Numbered from the stretch's first letter, positions 44,595 to 58,146 are shown. The stretch: DNA of 64,000 nucleotides from Neurospora tetraspora (GCF_033439725.1 NW_026944392.1:372001-436000), one strand, 5' to 3'. Made by a program: numbers and translations. Notes: generated by a model not told the origin, from the sequence alone.

Positions 44595-45798
44595 ATTAAT
44601 AGTCTAATTTGCATATTCACGTTCAATCACTAACCTACTTTTAAGTAACCATATCCCTATCAAAGGAATCCACTGACAAGACCGTCAGAATAATCTTCAA
44701 ATCGCCTGGCAATTAGCCTAATGAGTATAAGGCTTTTAAGAGACTTGCTAATAATAATTAAAAATTTAGTAATTAGCTACTTAAAGGAGGACCTATAATC
44801 TATTAAGTTCTACCCCCCAAGCCGGAAGATTTTTTTCTTATAAAGTAGGCTAAGGACCGCCTTCTAGTAGTAAAGAAAGAGCTTGTCAAATTCAACCGTA
44901 GAATCTGAATTAAGAAGGTCATAATTATTACTACAACAATTATTATTATTACTATTATTAATATTAATAATACGAATACCAGTATTATTACTAAAATTAT
45001 TACTACTACCTAATTTTAATAAGAAGCCGCCGAAAGCGCTAACAATAAAGAAATAGAGGAAGAAGAAAATAAAAAGGAAGAGGAGGATGAATATTATATT
45101 AAATAGGATATTTTAGAGGATATAATTATTAACCCCGCTATCGATTTAACGACCGCTAGGAAGGTAGTATACAATTAAATTAATAATATATATAATACCT
45201 ACTATAAATATTAGAAGAATTTTAATAACGCTAATATTCGAATCTATAACTAAATAAATACTTATATCGCGGCTTATTATATTAATTCCTCGTTCGAATA
45301 GGATTGGTCTATTAAAAACTAGTTTAAAAAGATTGAGGGTTAAATTAATTACTATCCTATCAATTAAATCGCTAAAATTCGTTATAATTACTAAACCTTT
45401 ATTAAAGAAATTTAGAAGAAGGTCCCTAAGGACTTGGAATAGTAATTATCCAAATAGAAAATTCTTATAACCGCCGGAAAACGTTTTAAAATTAATAATT
45501 GCTCTACCCCTACTTTGTAATTTACCAATGTTATCGATATAGTCCGGCTATATAAGCCTATTTAAGTAGTAAATTTATAGAAATTTAATACCGAATTTAA
45601 AAATGAATTTTTAAATTATAAAGACATATCTGTTAACTTTAGAAAGGTCAGTATCCGGAAATATATTATCGTTATAATTACATTTAATAAGAAGGCTATT
45701 ATATACGGCGTTTAAATTATCGGTTATTCTAATTCGTAAGAGTTTACATTAGATAAGGAGGATACTTCTAATTTTAATTATAAAAAGAAGCGGAAGGT

Positions 45799-46075
45799 TG
45801 TCATGGGACTAGAGCCCAGGGGTTAAGCTTGGCTGTTGCCAAGCCGTATCCTGCAGCCTGCCAGCCCGATAAGCCAATAAGCTGCGATGCGAGCCTTCTA
45901 GTTGGCTAGACCCGTATAACTACTTAGCCTGTACGGTCTTAGCACTAATTATATAAAACCTTCTTTCAACTACACCCTTCTAATATAATCTTTCCTCTCT
46001 TTTTTTCCTTATTAAATATAGTGTTTCAACCTTATATGATTGTTTGCTATACTTTACTCTTATTGACTCATTATA
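45799..46075 (+). repeat. 5' LTR of the nested element
   Basis: 277 bp starting TGTCATGGGACTAGAGCCC. Its 3' end is mutated to TTATA, where the other copy keeps TTACA. Confidence 0.92.
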
Positions 46076-47501
46076 TTATATTTAACCCTCTTTTCAAATA
46101 TTTTATACCTCGCCTATACGTTTAAAGAATTTCCCTTTCATTACTTTAATCTTTCGTAATACCCTCTCCATATTATTCTTATTTCCTTTAGTAATACTAT
46201 CGTTCTCATTTTTCAACGGTAACCTCTCGCCGTCGCTCTCGTCCCTCAATGATAGTACCCCTCCCTCTACATTTTTTGTGCCCGCGTTACTATTTTCTTA
46301 CTAGTACGTTAAGAAAACTTCGTATTCGCTTCGTTCGATTTTGTTCACTCGCTTACAATTAATCCCAATTATAATTATTGCCCGGACTTCCGTCCCTTTC
46401 AATAATAATACTAATTCTCTCCTTAAAATCCCTACATAAATAGATTCGCTACTTACAATACAAGCTATCCGCCTACTTTTTCGTATACTATTTTAAATAA
46501 TAATATTTTTTTTTAGCTTTTATTTCCCCTAGGTAGGTTTAATTAGAAATATCAACGATCCTTCGATATTAACGTCGTTAGGAAAACTTCAAACTCTATT
46601 TAAATAAAGAAATAAAAGAGAAAAGAGGATAATAGCAATAATAATTATAATCCGAAGAATAATATTAATTTTATAAAAATAGAATTAATTTATTTTAATA
46701 TAGTAGGAGCTTAAATAATTATAATAGTAATAATTAAAGAGAGGAGCTCTTAGACTAAGTCATTATTTTATTAATAAATAAGAACGCCTTAATGATATTA
46801 GGAATGAAGGAGCGCTATTATATCCGTATAGGAGGGATTTTTAATTAATTTACTAAGTATGTTATCTACTAACTAAATAAGTAGTAAAATTACTATACAA
46901 TACACTTCGCTGCCTAACTATATTATTTAATAGTATTTACTATAAAATGCAATTATAAAAGGGTAATAAATATAATATTTCGTAAATATAAAGATTTATT
47001 AAGGTTATTCCTTAGCGAGGGAATTAAAATAATAATTTATAGTTACTACGTTTTAGAGAACGCGGTAATTAATAATTACTACTAATAGGAAAAGTAGAAT
47101 AATATAAAGTATTAGGTAATTACTTTAATACTAATTATTACGCGGTATAGATTTATTTTAGTACAAAAGGGCCCCGGATAGGCAAGGTATAAATATATTT
47201 CCTAATTTAATTTTAATTCTCGTATATTAGGACTAATTCTATAAGGGTAGGTATTTATAACGTTTAGAATATTACCGACTCGGGTAGGAAGTAAATAGTT
47301 GTATAACGTTTATTTGGGGGCTCAATATAGATACTTTTCTTAATATTATTAATTTCTTCCCTATTTAGATAGGTATTTGGTTGGGAGCGGTTGTTAATAG
47401 ATTTCGTTATTTTTGTATAATTAACTACTTAATACTTTGTACGGTAGACTATACTCTTAAGAGGGGTAGACTGAACTTCCTAAGGGGGAGTAGGGGGGTA
47501 A

Positions 47502-47778
47502 TATTATAGGGCTAGAGCCTAGGGGGTAAGTTTGGCTATTGCTAAGCCGTATCCTACAGCCTGCCGGCCCGATAAGCCGATAAATTACAATGCGAGCCTT
47601 CTAGTTGGCCAGACCCGTATAATTGCCTGGCCCGTACGGTCTTGGTACTGGTTGTACAAAACTTTCTTTCGACTGCACCCTTCTGGTGCAGTCTTTCCTC
47701 TCTTTCTTTCCTTGTCAAATATAGCATTTCAACCTTACACGACTGCTCGCTGTGCCTTACTCTTGCAGACCCGTTACA
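47502..47778 (+). repeat. 3' LTR of the nested element
   Basis: A 277-bp partner of 45799-46075. Its start is mutated (TATTATAGGGCTAGAGCC) and its 3' half is well preserved, ending CCCGTTACA. Confidence 0.92.
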
Positions 47779-47783
47779 AAGGT

Positions 47784-50700
47784 AAACGCAAGGAAAAAAC
47801 GTAGGGCAGATAAAAACGCTAAAGATTTTTTATAGCCGAAAAAGAAAATAGGTTCTTTATTATAATATAAAGTTTGCGAGCGAAGACTTTACTTAATAAT
47901 ACGCTATTAATATTTAATACCTAAAATTAAGGATAACCCTAAATAGAAGCCTGCTCTTCTAATTTAGAAGCTTATTAATAAGAATTTTAAAAAATATTTA
48001 GAAATTCGTACAGAGGTCGAGAAAGCTAAAAACCAAAGACGGGACCGCTTTATTGCCTTTATATATAATGCTACTATCGCTTCTAAGTAATAAAGGAACC
48101 GAAAAATCGGTACTTATAATTTAATATTTTTCGTTAAATAAAGTACCTTTAATACGGGTAATAAAAGGGAATTTTACCCTCTCAACAATTTTATTATCCT
48201 CGATTCTAGTATTTCCTTTTATATTTTTAACGAAATTATTCGCTTTTCTTCATCTCAAGCAACGTCCTTAAAGGACTACGCTTAAGCTAGTAACTTTTAA
48301 ATACTTATTAATGGTTTTAGGATCGTTAATATAGAAGTTTAAGGATAGAGAGGACCTTTTCAATTAAGGTTGAAGGAGGTAGCCTTCTACTTTAATCTTA
48401 CTATAAATTTTATATTTTTTTAACTACTTCATAAGTAGGGTTTTTATTAAGATTATAAATTATTTAATAATTACCTTCATCGATTAAACGGCTTTGTTTT
48501 TTATTACCTTTAAAATATTTATTATTAAATAGTTTTCGAATACTTTCTTCTATCCTTTAATCGCGCCGCTTTCTTTACCCGACGAAATTGTTTTAATTCC
48601 TATACCGGCCGACGCGTTTATAAAATACTAGCGAGTTTATAGTACGGGAAATTCAGCTACCCAGGTCCCTAAATCCTCGAATAATTTCATAACGTCGAGG
48701 GCGCTAAATTTAAAGGCCCTGCTACTTATTAATATAATATATAAAATATTTCGAAAATTAAGTAAAATATTATACGAAGGCTACGCGACCGAAGATATAA
48801 GCTTGGCGAGTACTTCTCTATTAACTTCCTTAATTTTAAAGAAGGAAGAAATAAGTATAAATCAGTAATATTTATTATATATTGTTAAATTAATTTTATT
48901 TAAGACATTTATATAGCCAACTAGTAAGTAATTATAATCGTTCGAAATCTATTCGGTATTATCGATATAATTTACTATTAATATAATATTAAAATTAAAG
49001 ATATTAAATTCGATAATAAATTTAATAGTTAATACGTTAAAAATTAATTTACTATCTGCTTTATTATTTTCAAACTTTTAATATTTAATATTTGAATTTA
49101 AAACGGCGGTACTAAATGTTTAAAGGGTATAATTAAAGAGAGGTCGTATATAATAATTAAAAGTTTGAATTTCCCTTATAATTTTTAATTTTAAATTATT
49201 TTAGTTATAATTTACTTTAATAATCGATTACTTAAATACTTTTATAATTAGAAATGACTATATAAACAATTCTATATTTTTAGTACTTATTATAAGAGGG
49301 TATAAACCGAGCCCTATAAATTTAATTTTAATTATTTACCTATTTATAAATATAAAATTTATGTAATAATAATTGTTATTTAAAAGAAAGAATAGAGATT
49401 TAAAAAATTTTAATTAAAAGTATAGATCGGATTCCTTATCGGCTATTCTACCTCCTTTATTTATTAAGTTTAGAATTTTTAAATAGGTTGTATCATTTAT
49501 ATTTATAATATATTATTTAATAAAGATTCGTTCTATTTAAGGAAGTTAAAAGATTATATAATTGTAAAAAGATTAATTACCGACGAAATTGTTAATTTCT
49601 TTAACCGAATCGATTAATTACTTTATCTCTCTATATAATACTTTAAGCCTCTTACTATTAATTAAAATATAGAAGATAATAGTATTATTTTTCTCTTTTT
49701 ATTATTCTTCGATAATAAGCTTTAAAAAGATAATAATAAGACCGAATTAATAATTATAAAAGTATTAGAGCCCGCCTTTCAAAATAAAATATTTATCGAT
49801 TTCGTATTTAAATATTTATTTCTACTTACTTCGCTACTTATTACCCTTACTACTAGTCTAATTATGAATTTACTAAAGTTTATATCCTTCCTAATATTTA
49901 AATTATAGGAAGCCGTTTTTAATATTAAGAGATTCCTTTAATTAATAGGATAACGGTAAAGTAAAAATATTATTAAAATAGAAATTAATTATTTAATTAT
50001 GAAGGGTAGTAGGTTAGATTTTATTAAACGATAAGACCTCCTTCTAATATCAAAGATTTGTTGCGATTTCGAATATTATAATTTTAGTAATCTTTTTTAA
50101 ATAAATAGAGGAAATATATTTTAATAATTATAAGGAAATAAGGTTATAGGTCGAAATTGATAAAAACGTTTCCCGTACTAAAGGTTTTTAAATTTTCGAT
50201 TATATATAAATATATATATATAAATTTAATAAATACAGTCGATTCTAAAATATTAAAATTTATTTCGTCATTAGAAATAATTAATAGCATAATTACGGTA
50301 AAGAAACATATATTTATATTTTTGCTAATCGGGTCTTTCGATTTATTATTATTTAAATTACTTTATTTAACCTCGAATTTATTTAATATAATACGGTTAA
50401 TACCTTTATTAATACCTATTTTGATAAAGAGATCTATATATATATATTATTTAAGTATTATAAATACAGTACTATTTTTAAATTCTTTAAGGCCTTTTAT
50501 AAATTCCGACGTATTCCCTTATTATAGTAGAGAAAATTTAATAGTACTTTCGAAACTTTTAAATTCAAACTATTATTTAAAGATTTTTATATTTTTAAAC
50601 GCGATAGAATTTTAATCTTCTATTACGTTAACGATATTATATTTACTTTTAATAAATTATAATATAAAAAACTTATTTTAATTACTAAAAAGTTGGAGGA

Positions 50701-51720
50701 GAAGTATAAGCTGATTAGAAGTAATAATTCTTAATAATTTTTGAGTATTAAAATTATTCGAAACCGGGAGAAACGTTTAATTTAATTAATTTAATAGGAA
50801 TATATTTATAAAATTACTAAATTAATTAAGAATTTCTATACCTTCGCCTTTATATTAATAAATAATAAAGAATTCCTACCTTTTAATAGCGTAACTACCT
50901 TTAATAAAATCTAGGAATATTAGGTCGTTATCAGTTTTATTATATACACTACCGTTATTACCCGACCAAATATTATTTTCGCTGCCAGTAAATTAATTCA
51001 TTATAATTACAATCCCGGTCCTTAATATTGTAAAGCTACTAATGAAGTTTTGTACTACTTAGAATTCTACCCTAACTTTTCCCTATATTATAATAATTTA
51101 AAAAAGTTAAAATTAGCTTTTAATATATTATACGCTAATAATTCCCCTAATCGAAAGAACTCTTAAAATTTTACTATTAAACTATTTAAGGGTATAATTT
51201 ACTAGGATATTATTAAGTAAAAGATAGTTTCAATGATAATTATTAAAGTAGAATTACTCTCTCTCTCTAACGTAGTAAAGGAAATTATTATTATTATATG
51301 CCTTTATAAGGAGATCGAAATTCCTTTTAATATAAAAGTGCCTGTAATTAATTGTAATAATACTTAAACGATCTAGGTATTAATTATTGAAGTAATTAAA
51401 TTAATAATTAAATTAAAATATATTAATATTTATAATTATTAGTTAAAGTAGGAGATTTAAGTAGGGAGGATCGATATTGAGTATTTGGAGACGAAGAAAA
51501 TGCTAATTAACGGATTAATTAAGGTTTTAGGATAGTAGGAGTATAAGAGATTCTAGGAGTTAATTAGAATAGTGAATACGCTAGCTTATAAGGAAAAGAA
51601 GAAGGAGAAGGAGATTGGTAATAATATATTAGGGGATATTTATAATTTAGTTAGAAAAATCGAAGTACCAAAAGAGAAACTCTATAAATAGCTTTACTTT
51701 TGCCCATTTTAAAAAGTTTA
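47784..51720 (+). pseudogene. Copia pol remnant (protease, RT, RNase H traces)
   Basis: Readable traces in order, with stops. A zinc-knuckle-like CKVCERR stretch lies near 47868-47890. A retropepsin-like ILDSSISFYIFNE stretch lies at about 48195-48235, where copia proteases have LDSGA. RT motif YYVNDIIFTF is at 50622-50651, where active elements have YVDD, so the first catalytic Asp is Asn here. An RNase H-end stretch IIKVELLSLSNVVKEII lies at about 51240-51290. Breaks are mainly TAA/TAG at former Gln or Trp codons. The integrase part (about 48500-49800) is too decayed to read safely. Confidence 0.75.
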
Positions 51721-51734
51721 CAAGTGAAGGGGTA

Positions 51735-51917
51735 TATTAAATTTAAGGGTAGGGATTCTAGCTAACTCGTTAAGGGTTAGACTCCTAGCCACCTAATTAA
51801 GCCTAATTTTTGGGCATATCTAGGTTACCCCAGTACCCCCCATACCTTCTGGAGCGCTCGCTCGAGAAAGCGATACACACTCTTCAATTAATTAATTCTG
51901 CACCGTCTAATCTGACA
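51735..51917 (+). repeat. 3' LTR of the copia relic
   Basis: 183 bp, aligned end to end with 44412-44594. The start is mutated to TATTAAATTTAAGGG and the end AATCTGACA is intact. Confidence 0.93.
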
Positions 51918-54252
51918 ATAGCTGCCCGTCACCGGCTGGCAACAGCACGCACAGGCAACAAACTGGCTCGTGCACCCTCTGCTCTCTCTTCTCATCGTCG
52001 GCTCTCTCCCTCTTCCCTGACAGCTTCATGGTGCCAATCCCCGGCCCCCGCAAAATCACAAGCTCCGTCGGCCTTCCGCTCTTCGAATCGGTTATTAGCT
52101 ACGTCACACAACCATCACAAGCCAGTCGACATGGCCATTTGTTCGTCTTGACGCCAGGCCGGACGAGACTCGTCGAATGCGGTAACACTAGAAGAAAGAA
52201 CCCTTGAGGCGAATTTCCATGATGCCTGTCTCGCATCTGACAGGCAAGGCATGGGAGTCACGAGGACAGTTCCATTCTTCGACGGCCGTGCAAATTGGCC
52301 ACGAGGATGCCTGACTTTTGTCGTCTCTCAACTTTCGAACAGCAGCTGCTAGCAAGTCCAGGTCCCTGGTGTCAAGTTGTGCCTGGGAAGAGGTAAAGCC
52401 GTCATGCTTTGATTACCCCGGGCTCGGCGCTGGCCAGAAAGGAAGCTTTTGTACACCAAAGTTGGTCACTGGCATGCGATGAACATGGTGGTTGTGCCAG
52501 GGGTGCAGCTGTTGAGCGTGGCAGGTGACAAGTTTCAAATGCCATGTTAATGTCGCTGTACAACGGGGAACGAACGACCTGACAGGCAACCGGGCGCGGG
52601 GCGGGAGGGTGCGTGTAAGTGCCGCGTCTTCTATCCAGTCATCTGGCTTCTCCGCCGATTTCCTTCCCTCCGCTGCTCCGAATGACGGGGCTTGGGGCTC
52701 ATCCCATATGTCCGGACTTGACCCTAACTAACTAACGCCACTCACAGAAGAGCGATATGGGGGCGGAAAGATCAATGGTTTCTGGCACTGCATGTCGTCC
52801 CTTTCTGTCATGTCTGGTCCTATTCTTGGTCCCATGCTCTCTGGCCCTTTGCACTGCTTGCACTATGCACGTTCTCCGTCACAACTTGTCATTGGCCAAT
52901 GCATCACATCTAACAAAAAGAAACACTACAATTTGGTATCCTTCGTTGGGCGTCTCATCGTCCATGTCGTCCACCAAAATATCCTTTCAAACCATCCAGC
53001 AACGTCCCCCTCATCACTGTCACGCCAAGTATTCCGGGGTTGCGGATATATGGAAAGCAACCAAGTCCCCCCAATTCTGCCAGGAACCACTTTGACCGCC
53101 AGGAACGAATCACAGCCGCCAAAATCCCCAAAAGGGCCACTAGAATCCAGGAATCCTTGCGTGTCCCCGGCCTCATCCGGGACGGTACACACGCGGCACC
53201 ACCGCTTCTTCCTTTCCTGGAGACTCTGTTACAGGTCGCCGGGCCACCGCGGTGCTCGGCTCAGCTCTGTCCTGAGATCTGCGTCATATGGAAGCTTCCG
53301 AGTTGCCCGACCTGACCGTATCGAGCAAAGTGACGGCAAGAGAACAAAGACACCTGGTGGAAGATGGCACATGTCCTCGTTATAAGTCGTCGTGTACCTT
53401 GCCGTCCTTGTTGACATCAAGCTCCATATTCTCCGCCTGCCTCCCCTTACCCGACTCCAACTCCCTTTTTTACCATTCTTTTTAACCGCTGCTAGAGGGT
53501 CCTCTGCTGTCTCCATCGCCGTGAGCACAGAAGTGGAGTCCGATCTACCAAGTCCTACGTTTCCGGTGTTAACAATCCTCCTTACCACTGACTCGCGCCC
53601 AAACCGGCCTCGTCCTTGGCAACTCAGGGTGTCATCCTGTCTCGCCGCGACTCTATCTAGATCGGATATCCCCCGGGAACTGGACTTGTACTTCAGCAAC
53701 ACGTATATCTGGAAGGGTTCATCTGCTGTCTCTCTACGCTTTGTGCATCTTGTGTCGATTATTCTTCTCGTGCTTCACGGCAACACGTTCATCCATCCAA
53801 GCCAGCTCAGCCCAGCCTTGTCTCTGCCCTTCTCCAGACACGGCCAACTAAACTTCCCCCACACCGAGCTACGTCCGGTACCAAGTTACAGGGGTCGTCA
53901 ACTTTAGCAGCCATCCCGAGACATTTTCGGCGATTTCCCTGGAGTGCCGAACTTCGCGAAGCGGACTCTCTTGTCTCCAAGACTAGCCCACAACCAACCC
54001 ACCTCCATCCCTCGGTCCATACCCCCTGTGGACACGCCATTGATATATCCAACAAGGCCACCCAGATCACTTCTCCCTTTCGCTCCTTTTTCTTCTCTTT
54101 TACGGGGGAATTAGTAATTACCACTTGAACACGCCATAGACGGACCCATACCGACGATTTGTCACCGTTGCGCCGAACCGATTTAATACCACTTACACCG
54201 AACATCACCATCCTTCAACACCACACACTACACACATACACAAACCGCAGCA
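51918..54252. other. Carrier-gene promoter and unassigned flank
   Basis: No supported gene. Overlapping frames of up to 197 codons on both strands at 52757-53702 lack clear coding character. From about 54000 the DNA is a C/A-rich leader ending at the ATG at 54253. Confidence 0.45.
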
Positions 54253-55491
54253 ATGGCGACCAAGGTCAACCAGGATCCTAAGAAGCGGACTTCCGCTGCC
54301 ACCAACCTCATTGGTGAGCCTCCCACAGCTGGAGGAGAAGAGATGAGACGGGAGGCTACTACTCGCGCGCAATGCGCCGGGCAGTCTGGTCGCGGCGTAT
54401 CAAGGACAAACTGCTAACCTTTCCATGCTAATAAAGCTGGTGGTGGTGCCGGTATGATGGAGGCTCTCGTCTGCCACCCTCTCGGTAAGCAATCCCCCAT
54501 TGCATGGCCTCGCAGCCCCTAAACCCCAGACTCCGGCTAACCTCGGCATTCCCGCAGATACCATCAAGGTCCGCATGCAGCTTTCCAAGCGCGGCCGCGT
54601 GCCTGGCCAAGCTAAGCGCGGCTTCATCCGCACCGGTGTCGAGATCGTCAAGAAGGAGACGGCGCTCGGTCTCTACAAGGGTCTCGGTGCCGTCCTGACC
54701 GGTATCGTCCCCAAGATGGCCATCCGTTTCACTTCGTTCGAGTGGTACAAGCAGCTCCTGGCCGACAAGCAGACCGGCATCGTCTCGGGTCAGGCCACCT
54801 TCTTCGCCGGTCTGGCCGCCGGTGTCACCGAGGCCGTTGCCGTTGTCACCCCCATGGAGGTCATCAAGATTCGTCTGCAGGCGCAGCACCACTCCATGGC
54901 TGATCCTTTGGACGTTCCCAAGTACCGCAACGCCGGGCATGCGCTCTTCACTGTTGTCAAGGAGGAGGGTTTCGGTGCGCTTTACCGCGGTGTTTCCCTG
55001 ACTGCGCTCCGCCAGGGTTCCAACCAGGCCGTCAACTTCACTGCCTACAGCTACTTCAAGAAGTGGCTCTATGAGTTCCAGCCCGAGTATGTCGGCCAGA
55101 ACCTGCCCTCTTACCAGACCACCCTTATTGGTCTCGTTTCTGGTGCTATGGGTCCTCTCTCGAACGCTCCTATCGATACCATCAAGACCAGACTCCAGAA
55201 GAGCGTTGCTCAGCCCGGCGAGTCGGCAATCCAGAGAATTACCAAGATCGCTGGTGAGATGTTCAAGTGAGTAGCCTCCCGTCCCTTTCCTTTCAGCCTC
55301 TGTACCATAGTCACTGATGCAAATGCGACAACAGGCAAGAAGGTTTCCACGCCTTCTACAAGGGCATCACCCCCCGCATCATGCGTGTCGCGCCCGGTCA
55401 GGCCGTCACCTTCACTGTCTACGAGTACCTCAAGCAGAAGATCGAGCGGACCGGTCCTGCTGCTTTGACTGGTGGAAGGTACGAGGAGTGA
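54253..55491 (+). CDS. SFC1: Mitochondrial succinate/fumarate carrier (SFC1/ACR1/AcuL type)
   Basis: Four exons (54253-54313, 54437-54484, 54558-55266, 55335-55491) give 324 aa, close to the 322 aa of yeast Sfc1. The three mitochondrial-carrier repeats are complete, with signatures PLDTIKVRM, PMEVIKIRL and PIDTIKTRL. Sequence blocks typical of the succinate/fumarate branch are present (LYKGLGAVLTGIVPKMAIRF, ALYRGVSLTALRQGSNQ, GITPRIMRVAPGQAVTFTVY). It exchanges cytosolic succinate from the glyoxylate cycle for matrix fumarate and is needed for growth on acetate or ethanol in yeast and Aspergillus. It lies in the inner mitochondrial membrane. Two very small 5' exons are usual for this fungal gene. 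Induction by C2 sources is expected but not shown here. Confidence 0.95.
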
Positions 55492-57148
55492 TTTTGTGCG
55501 AATTGAAAAAGTGATGATCGTGATGACGTTGATGAAAGAAGATGATGGGTTGAGGCGATTGGAAACATTAGCCGAGGATCCCTGTCGCTGTTGTCTTGGT
55601 GCGCTGTCACATGCGCGGATTGGACACGGCCCCCTTGTTTTCCCCCACACCCCCTGTTATGCTTTCCCCTTCTTGTTTTTTTGCATGTGGCTTTTCTTGT
55701 CTCTGTCAAAAGACGGTCATGGTGTCGGTGATGGCGGGGAAAAGTTCTCTGGTCACGGCGATTGATTGTATATACCCTTCTTTTTTGTTGGGGGCGTACC
55801 ACGATGTTGCATTTTGGTGGTATCTAGTGGATCCTACTTTGACGTTTGGCTTCTTGGCTTTTTGCATTCTGCTTTGACAAACTGCATCGCGAGAAGTTAC
55901 GTTTGTATCATGATGGAAGAGAACATGGGCTAAAACTGGATGATTTACAGCACCGCTGAGGCTAAGCTCTAAGCTCTGATTTCACGACACTGACGAGCGT
56001 TTTTCAATTTTTTACACAACACATCATTGCATCATTTCAGCGGCGCATGCACACAACAGAGTTCGATCGTCATCATCACCAGCTTGCATATACGCATTCA
56101 CACGCACATACAATACGGGGTACATAGCACACATCGCAAGGACGAGCACAGCGAAGCATAGCGATCAGCAGGAGGCAACGTATCATCGTCAACCACGGGA
56201 CCCCAAGACACGAGACGACGCTCAGATGAGCAAACGGTCGTGGTCTTGTCTTCCCATCCCCAACATCAGCACCCCACTATATCATCGACGTCGCATTCCT
56301 TAATTCGTTTGTATCCGGAGTTCGCGGCGCGGCGATACGGCGATTTGGGTAGGGCTTGCTGTTGGGTTTTTCACGTTCATGTACATACGAGGATTAAGAT
56401 GACGAACGAAGACCGGGAACGCGGTACGGGTGGGAGGGCTTTTTAAAAGGCATGGATGGGATAGAGAAAACGGCTTGGATTGGTTTTTCTCCTACCTATT
56501 TCTTTTTGTCTTTTGCATGGCATGGCATGGCATTAGCATTGCATGTATGGATGGATGGTCTTGAATATCACTTTATTTGAAGAACTTTCACTGGGATTTC
56601 TTATACGATGGCATTCCCCAATACGGGTCACAATTGTCGGAGGGTCTGGTGCAGAATGGACCGAAGAACAAACATGGACGTCAGGAAGTCCAACCAAGTC
56701 CCTGCTTGACATATGCAGGTACATCTCATGACCAACATCCGTCCGTTGTGTGTTTTGGGTTGGGTAACTCCCAGGCTACCTCGGTCGGACATTGACTGGT
56801 CCGTATTTCCGATGGTAATATATGTCTACCCCGACTGGCTCAAGTTACCACATAATCAATCCTGGCATCGTTCAACGGACAACTGAAGCAACAAAATTAC
56901 ATGCCGGACCGCCGATATTTTCAGAGCTCAGAGCCTCTCAAATATCCAGTTTGTTCTCGACGACCTCGTCCATAACAGTACCTATTCTACTGACTTGCCC
57001 TCATGTCATGAATCATACTTCTAGGCACTGGTTCGCGCCTGATGGGTACGGGGTACAGGTATCTAGATTTCTGGAGGAGCGACACCGATCACCATGGAAC
57101 GCCGCCGCTCAAGGGTATAAGTTCGCGTCGATTGCCCAGGCTTCTTTT

Positions 57149-57182
57149 CCTTCTTCTTCTTCTTCTTCTTCTTCTTCTTCTT
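57149..57182. repeat. (TTC)n microsatellite
   Basis: Eleven TTC triplets followed by degenerate TCC/TTC sequence to about 57220. Confidence 0.9.
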
Positions 57183-57371
57183 CCTCCTCCTTCTCGTCCT
57201 CCTTCTCGTCCTCTTGTTTTCCAATCGGCGGTCCTTCTGCTTCTTGTTCTTTTTTTTTTTTTCCCCTCCTTTTTCTTTATCTTGACTTTCTTATTGTCTC
57301 CCATCAAGTTTCTTCCAGGAGTCAGTGACGGGGTAAGTGGACCTGGCCGGCACGAAGTAGGACGGGAAAAG

Positions 57372-57441
57372 GGGGAAAGAGGGAAAGAGGGAAAGAGGGA
57401 AAGAGGGAAAGAGGGGAAGAGGGAAAGAGGGAAAGAGGGAA
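57372..57441. repeat. (GGGAAAGA)n array
   Basis: About eight tandem octanucleotide units, purine-only on the plus strand. Confidence 0.9.
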
Positions 57442-58146
57442 CGAGCGAACAAAAGCAGAACGGAAGTCAAAGGAGTGGATGGCGGGGACCACACAAAAGG
57501 ATAAGGAAGGTAGAACTACAGGAGAAAGATCAAAGAGGATGAAAATGAATTTTGATCGATGTCAATGACTGCAATCGAAGGATCGACGGGCATCAAGAAG
57601 GAGAGAGATCTCGATCTAGGTATGGGTATGTATGTACCAGACACAGCACCCCCCGATTCCCCGAACTAATCCTCCATCGACTTCAACCATCTCTAACTAA
57701 CGATCCCTCAACGCAGGTATCGATCGGCAACCTCGCAACAGTTTAAAAGGTCTCAGCATCCCAGCAAACAAACTCCATCAGAACTACCACAAAAAAAAAC
57801 AGGAATACAGGAATACAATCTACGTTCGCTTGAAAGAAAAGAAAGAAAAAAAAAAAAACCAACAGTCCTCGACAACCTCCGCGGACCGCTCTCCTGGCAG
57901 GCTGTAGGCATGATGCTCGACCGGTCGGTCGGCAAGGGATAGTTAGTTAATCTGCAGTGGTCCGTCCAGTCCACGATCATCAATCATCTCGGGATCTCCA
58001 GGTTTCGGAAGTGTCGGACAAGCCTATACCTCGTCAGTCCCTACCTGTATGTGTCTAGACATAGGACGTGAGGGTCCACGGATAGGTAATGACCTTGCTC
58101 GATTGTTCAACTAGAGACGCCTGCGCCTGCGCTTGGCGGATAGTGC

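Larger units (their letters stand above)
45799..47778 (+). mobile_element. Nested non-autonomous LTR element (TRIM/LARD-like), 1980 bp
   Basis: 277-bp direct repeats at 45799-46075 and 47502-47778 flank a 1426-bp AT-rich interior. A perfect 5-bp target duplication AAGGT lies on both sides (45794-45798 and 47779-47783). A strong purine tract (GGGGGAGTAGGGGGG) sits just before the 3' LTR. It splits the gag region of the copia element, so it inserted later. The interior is too short for gag-pol, and I see no protease, RT or integrase trace, so it probably moved with proteins of another element. Confidence 0.92.
44412..51917 (+). mobile_element. Ty1/copia LTR retrotransposon relic, RIP-inactivated
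   Basis: Two 183-bp direct repeats (44412-44594 and 51735-51917) begin TGTCAGATT and end AATCTGACA (mutated in the right copy). Flanks are ACAGC and ATAGC, a 5-bp target duplication with one C-to-T change. A purine tract (GTGAAGGGG) precedes the 3' LTR. Without the nested insert the element would be about 5.5 kb. Despite many stops, the order of pol traces is copia-like: protease before RT (YYVNDII at 50622) and RNase H last. The interior is AT-rich and strongly TpA-enriched, with CAA/CAG-to-stop changes. Inactive. Confidence 0.93.
55492..58146. other. Gene-poor stretch with simple repeats
   Basis: The 3' UTR of the carrier gene, then non-coding DNA with a TTC run and a GGGAAAGA array (listed separately), a T12 run near 57250 and an A13 run near 57847. 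Frames across the repeats are artefacts of low complexity. Confidence 0.5.

Noticed and set aside
50157-50615. 152-codon plus frame rich in Ile, Leu, Tyr and Asn
   Set aside because: It lies inside the RIP-mutated copia element and ends just before the RT motif in a different frame. It is an AT-rich by-product, not a membrane protein gene.
52792-53385. 197-codon plus frame upstream of the carrier gene
   Set aside because: Overlaps similar frames on both strands. Composition is unconvincing and no domain is visible.
56822-57328. 168-codon plus frame ending in polySer
   Set aside because: Depends on the TTC microsatellite and a T run; no motif or splice structure.
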